From contig FR891182.1 of the NCBI GenBank assembly GCA_000433515.1, positions 19,087 through 26,887 of the forward strand: a stretch of DNA of 7,801 nt. Direction: 5' to 3'. Source of the stretch: Candidatus Colimorpha enterica. Lineage in GTDB: Bacteria > Bacillota > Clostridia > Oscillospirales > CAG-272. Both the position numbers and the translations under genes were made by a program. The notes under the pieces were generated by a model. The model searched no databases. It was not told the origin of the DNA and worked only from the letters and a program-made list of their open reading frames with translations. Positions 5,939 through 7,801 of this stretch are shown here, in pieces. Every line of letters starts with the position of its first letter. The stretch's first letter is position 1.

Positions 5939-6787
5939 ATGAAAATCACAAAGGTACTCTGTTCTGTCCTGGCGGCGCTGACACTTGTGTCCGCATCGTT
6001 CATCTCCGCTTCCGCGGCTGACGAAAACAGCAAGGCTGACATCAAAAAGGCTACCGTCGCACCCGTGATCGACGGAAAGATCGACAAAATCTGGAGCCAT
6101 GCTCCGGAAATCAAGCCGACCCAGTCGGGTGACAACCCCACCGAGGGACTGAAGGACAAGTCATACTTCAAGATGCTCTGGGATGACAAGGGCTTCTACG
6201 TTCTCGCTTACGTTGCCGACACAACGGTCAATCCCGATGTTGCAGGCGACGCATGGAAGCACGTTGCAAACGGCCTTGAGCTTTACGTCTCCGAAACCGA
6301 TGCCAAGGAATGGGATCCCGCCAAGGCATACAAGGCAAACGGTGCGGGCGGCACAGGCGACTATATCGTCCGTCTTGCCTCCGACGGAAACGGAATAATA
6401 ACCTCCGATCTTCTTCCGGCTGACAAGGTCAGCTTCAAGACCGTCGTCAACAAGGGCAAGGACTACATAGTCGAGGTGTTCATACCGTGGAACAAGACCG
6501 ACGCAAAGCATGAGGTCGGCTCCAAAATGGGCATCACCTTCAAGATCCGTGACGACACAACCGGAAACGGTGAGGAAAACGGCAATGTAATGTGGGACAC
6601 TCTTCCCGACGGAAACGGTCAGCACAGATACTGGGACATGACATACTGCATTCCGACCGTTACCCTCGTTGCCGGTCCCGAAATCACTCCCGAGCCTCCC
6701 GCAACCGCCGATACCCTTTCGATAGTACTTGTTGTCGCAGCAGCTTCTGCGGCAGCGGTTTTTGCGGCATCCAAAAAGCGCGGATAA
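5939..6787 (+). CDS. Secreted CBM9-like carbohydrate-binding protein with C-terminal anchor
   Basis: This 282-residue protein has a signal peptide (1 to about 27, KITKVLCSVLAALTLVSASF then ISASA-A). Residues about 38-240 form a CBM9/DOMON-like beta-sandwich: APVIDGKIDKIWSHA, MLWDDKGFYVLAYVADTTV, NGLELYVSE, DYIVRLASDG, YIVEVFIPWN and MGITFKIRDDT, the usual strand order of family 9 modules, which bind sugars and chain ends. The tail has PPATAD (253-258), a hydrophobic segment (about 259-276) and KKRG, the layout of a sortase signal but with ATAD in place of xTGx; otherwise it is a simple membrane anchor. ATG 5939 is chosen for AAGGAAG (5925-5931) and the clean signal peptide after it. There is no catalytic domain, so binding or display is inferred. 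The next gene starts 20 bases on, probably in one operon. Frequent GAC, AAG and GCC codons suggest high expression. Confidence 0.82.
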   Translation: MKITKVLCSVLAALTLVSASFISASAADENSKADIKKATVAPVIDGKIDKIWSHAPEIKPTQSGDNPTEGLKDKSYFKMLWDDKGFYVLAYVADTTVNPDVAGDAWKHVANGLELYVSETDAKEWDPAKAYKANGAGGTGDYIVRLASDGNGIITSDLLPADKVSFKTVVNKGKDYIVEVFIPWNKTDAKHEVGSKMGITFKIRDDTTGNGEENGNVMWDTLPDGNGQHRYWDMTYCIPTVTLVAGPEITPEPPATADTLSIVLVVAAASAAAVFAASKKRG

Positions 6788-6807
6788 TTCACCCTTCAGA
6801 GGAAAAA

Positions 6808-7801
6808 ATGAAATCAGGAAAAATACTTTCAGCAGTTCTTGCGGTGCTAATGTGCCTGACGGTTCTCTTCGGAGCAACAGCCTGCAAGGAGAAGACTCCG
6901 AATAACCCCGCCCAGACATCCGGCGGCACGGGCGGAACCGACGGCAGCTCAGGCACCACCCCGGAAACCAAGGAATTCATCGACAACCTCGGCGAATACA
7001 ACTTCGGGAAGGAGACAGTAAACATACTTTCAAGATCAAGCAAGGTCAATGCCGACCTCGATGCCTCCTCCGATGCGACGGAACCTGTCAGCGTGGCGAT
7101 CTACAGACGCAACAGGAAAATCGAGGACCGCTTCAACGTGACGCTCAACTTCATCCCGCTGGACGATGACGGTGCGCTGTGGCAGTCCACCCTCCTTGCC
7201 GAGAACGGCTCCGCCACCGGCGCCTATGACTTTGTCCTCCCGGACTACTGGTGGGGCTGTGAGGCGGGCGGATACTTCCTCAACCTCCTTGATTACAACA
7301 AGATCTTCGACTTTGATCAGCCGTGGTGGACTCCCGGCTGGAACGAGAACTGCACGATCTTCGGTCAGATGTACTCTGCGGTCGGTTCCCTGAGCCTTGA
7401 CCTGATAAACAACTCCAACTGCATGATCTTCAACCTCAAGGTTCTGAACGACTTCACGCTCGAATCCCCCTTCAAGCTGGTGGACGACAAGCAGTGGACG
7501 ATCGACAAGGTCATTTCGATGGTGAAGACAGTTACCTCCGACCTCAACAGCGACGGTGTCATTGATGCCGACCACGACAGGATCGGCTCCAACTACTGGA
7601 TGCAGTCCGGGCGCGGGCTTCTCACCGGCTTCGGCGTGAAATACGCCACAAAGACCTCAGACGGCGCGTATGAGTACAGCTTCTACAATGACACGTTCGT
7701 TGAGAAGTTCAACAAGGCTTACGACTACCTCAACAACACCGCCGGAGTTGTATACGAGCTCGGCGACGCGCTCAACGGCATACTGTCCGACCGTGTGCTC
7801 T
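6808..7801 (+). CDS. ABC transporter solute-binding lipoprotein, sugar type (cut by window edge)
   Basis: The frame is open for 331 codons from ATG 6808 to the window end, with AGAGG (6798-6802) five bases upstream. The N-terminus is MKSGKILSAVLAVLMCLTVL with a lipobox-like A23-T-A-C26; alanine at -3 is less usual than leucine. A Thr/Gly/Ser-rich linker (about 35-55) leads to the mature domain: NFGKETVNILSR, RNRKIEDRFNVTLNF, YDFVLPDYWWG, WWTPGWNENCTIFGQMY, and WTIDKVISMVKTV. A calcium-loop-like DLNSDGVIDADHD (245-257) follows. These features match extracellular solute-binding proteins of family 1, which deliver sugars or oligosaccharides to an ABC importer. The order fits an uptake operon with the CBM9-like gene. 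Permeases would be expected downstream, outside the window. The ligand is unknown. Confidence 0.85.
   Translation, partial: MKSGKILSAVLAVLMCLTVLFGATACKEKTPNNPAQTSGGTGGTDGSSGTTPETKEFIDNLGEYNFGKETVNILSRSSKVNADLDASSDATEPVSVAIYRRNRKIEDRFNVTLNFIPLDDDGALWQSTLLAENGSATGAYDFVLPDYWWGCEAGGYFLNLLDYNKIFDFDQPWWTPGWNENCTIFGQMYSAVGSLSLDLINNSNCMIFNLKVLNDFTLESPFKLVDDKQWTIDKVISMVKTVTSDLNSDGVIDADHDRIGSNYWMQSGRGLLTGFGVKYATKTSDGAYEYSFYNDTFVEKFNKAYDYLNNTAGVVYELGDALNGILSDRVL

Noticed and set aside
5683..6189. Minus-strand open frame across the spacer and the start of the CBM9-like gene
   Set aside because: It runs through the promoter, hairpin and signal-peptide code of a supported plus-strand gene and shows no family features.
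6375..6620. GACGGAAACGG repeated twice in the CBM9-like gene and resembling the leader hairpin
   Set aside because: Both copies encode Asp-Gly-Asn-Gly loops with the gene's preferred codons, so the likeness to the leader is most simply chance.

Overview
The window looks like chromosomal DNA of a gut-type anaerobic Firmicute, probably of the Oscillospirales/Clostridia. The reasons are moderately GC-rich coding DNA with AT-rich spacers, strong GGAGG-type ribosome sites, vegetative -35/-10 promoters, Gram-positive style lipoproteins, a C-terminal wall-anchor-like tail and GLUG-type surface repeats. This placement is an inference from style; no marker gene fixes the species.

Layout. (1) Positions 1-328, minus strand: the first 109 codons of an FtsX-like ABC transporter permease that runs off the left edge. 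(2) Positions 329-570: a divergent spacer with two overlapping perfect palindromes and a clear promoter for rpmE. (3) Positions 571-2162, plus strand: housekeeping genes rpmE (ribosomal protein L31, zinc-binding form) and hflX (ribosome-associated GTPase), separated by a strong hairpin-plus-T-run terminator that ends only seven bases before the hflX ribosome site. (4) A terminator at 2179-2226 lies between convergent hflX and a large minus-strand gene. (5) Positions 2245-4638, minus strand: a 797-residue lipoprotein with a right-handed beta-helix followed by a GLUG-repeat region. (6) Positions 4639-4868: a divergent control region with a good promoter in each direction and several inverted repeats. 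(7) Positions 4869-5753, plus strand: a PocR-domain AraC-family regulator. (8) Positions 5754-5938: a spacer with a perfect TGTGA-N6-TCACA palindrome, a TATAAT -10 box and a GNRA-looped hairpin just before the next ribosome site. (9) Positions 5939-7801, plus strand: a secreted, probably surface-anchored CBM9-like protein and, 20 bases downstream, the first 331 codons of an ABC sugar-type solute-binding lipoprotein that runs off the right edge.

The right two-thirds reads as a carbohydrate-sensing and capture locus. A surface beta-helix lipoprotein could bind or cut polysaccharide, a CBM9-like protein could hold the glycan at the surface, and a binding lipoprotein could pass oligosaccharides to an ABC importer expected beyond the right edge. 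The divergent PocR/AraC regulator is the obvious local controller. The substrate cannot be read from the sequence. I did not find a clearly new type of biological system; the most distinctive signals are the structured regulatory spacers and the domain combinations of the surface proteins.
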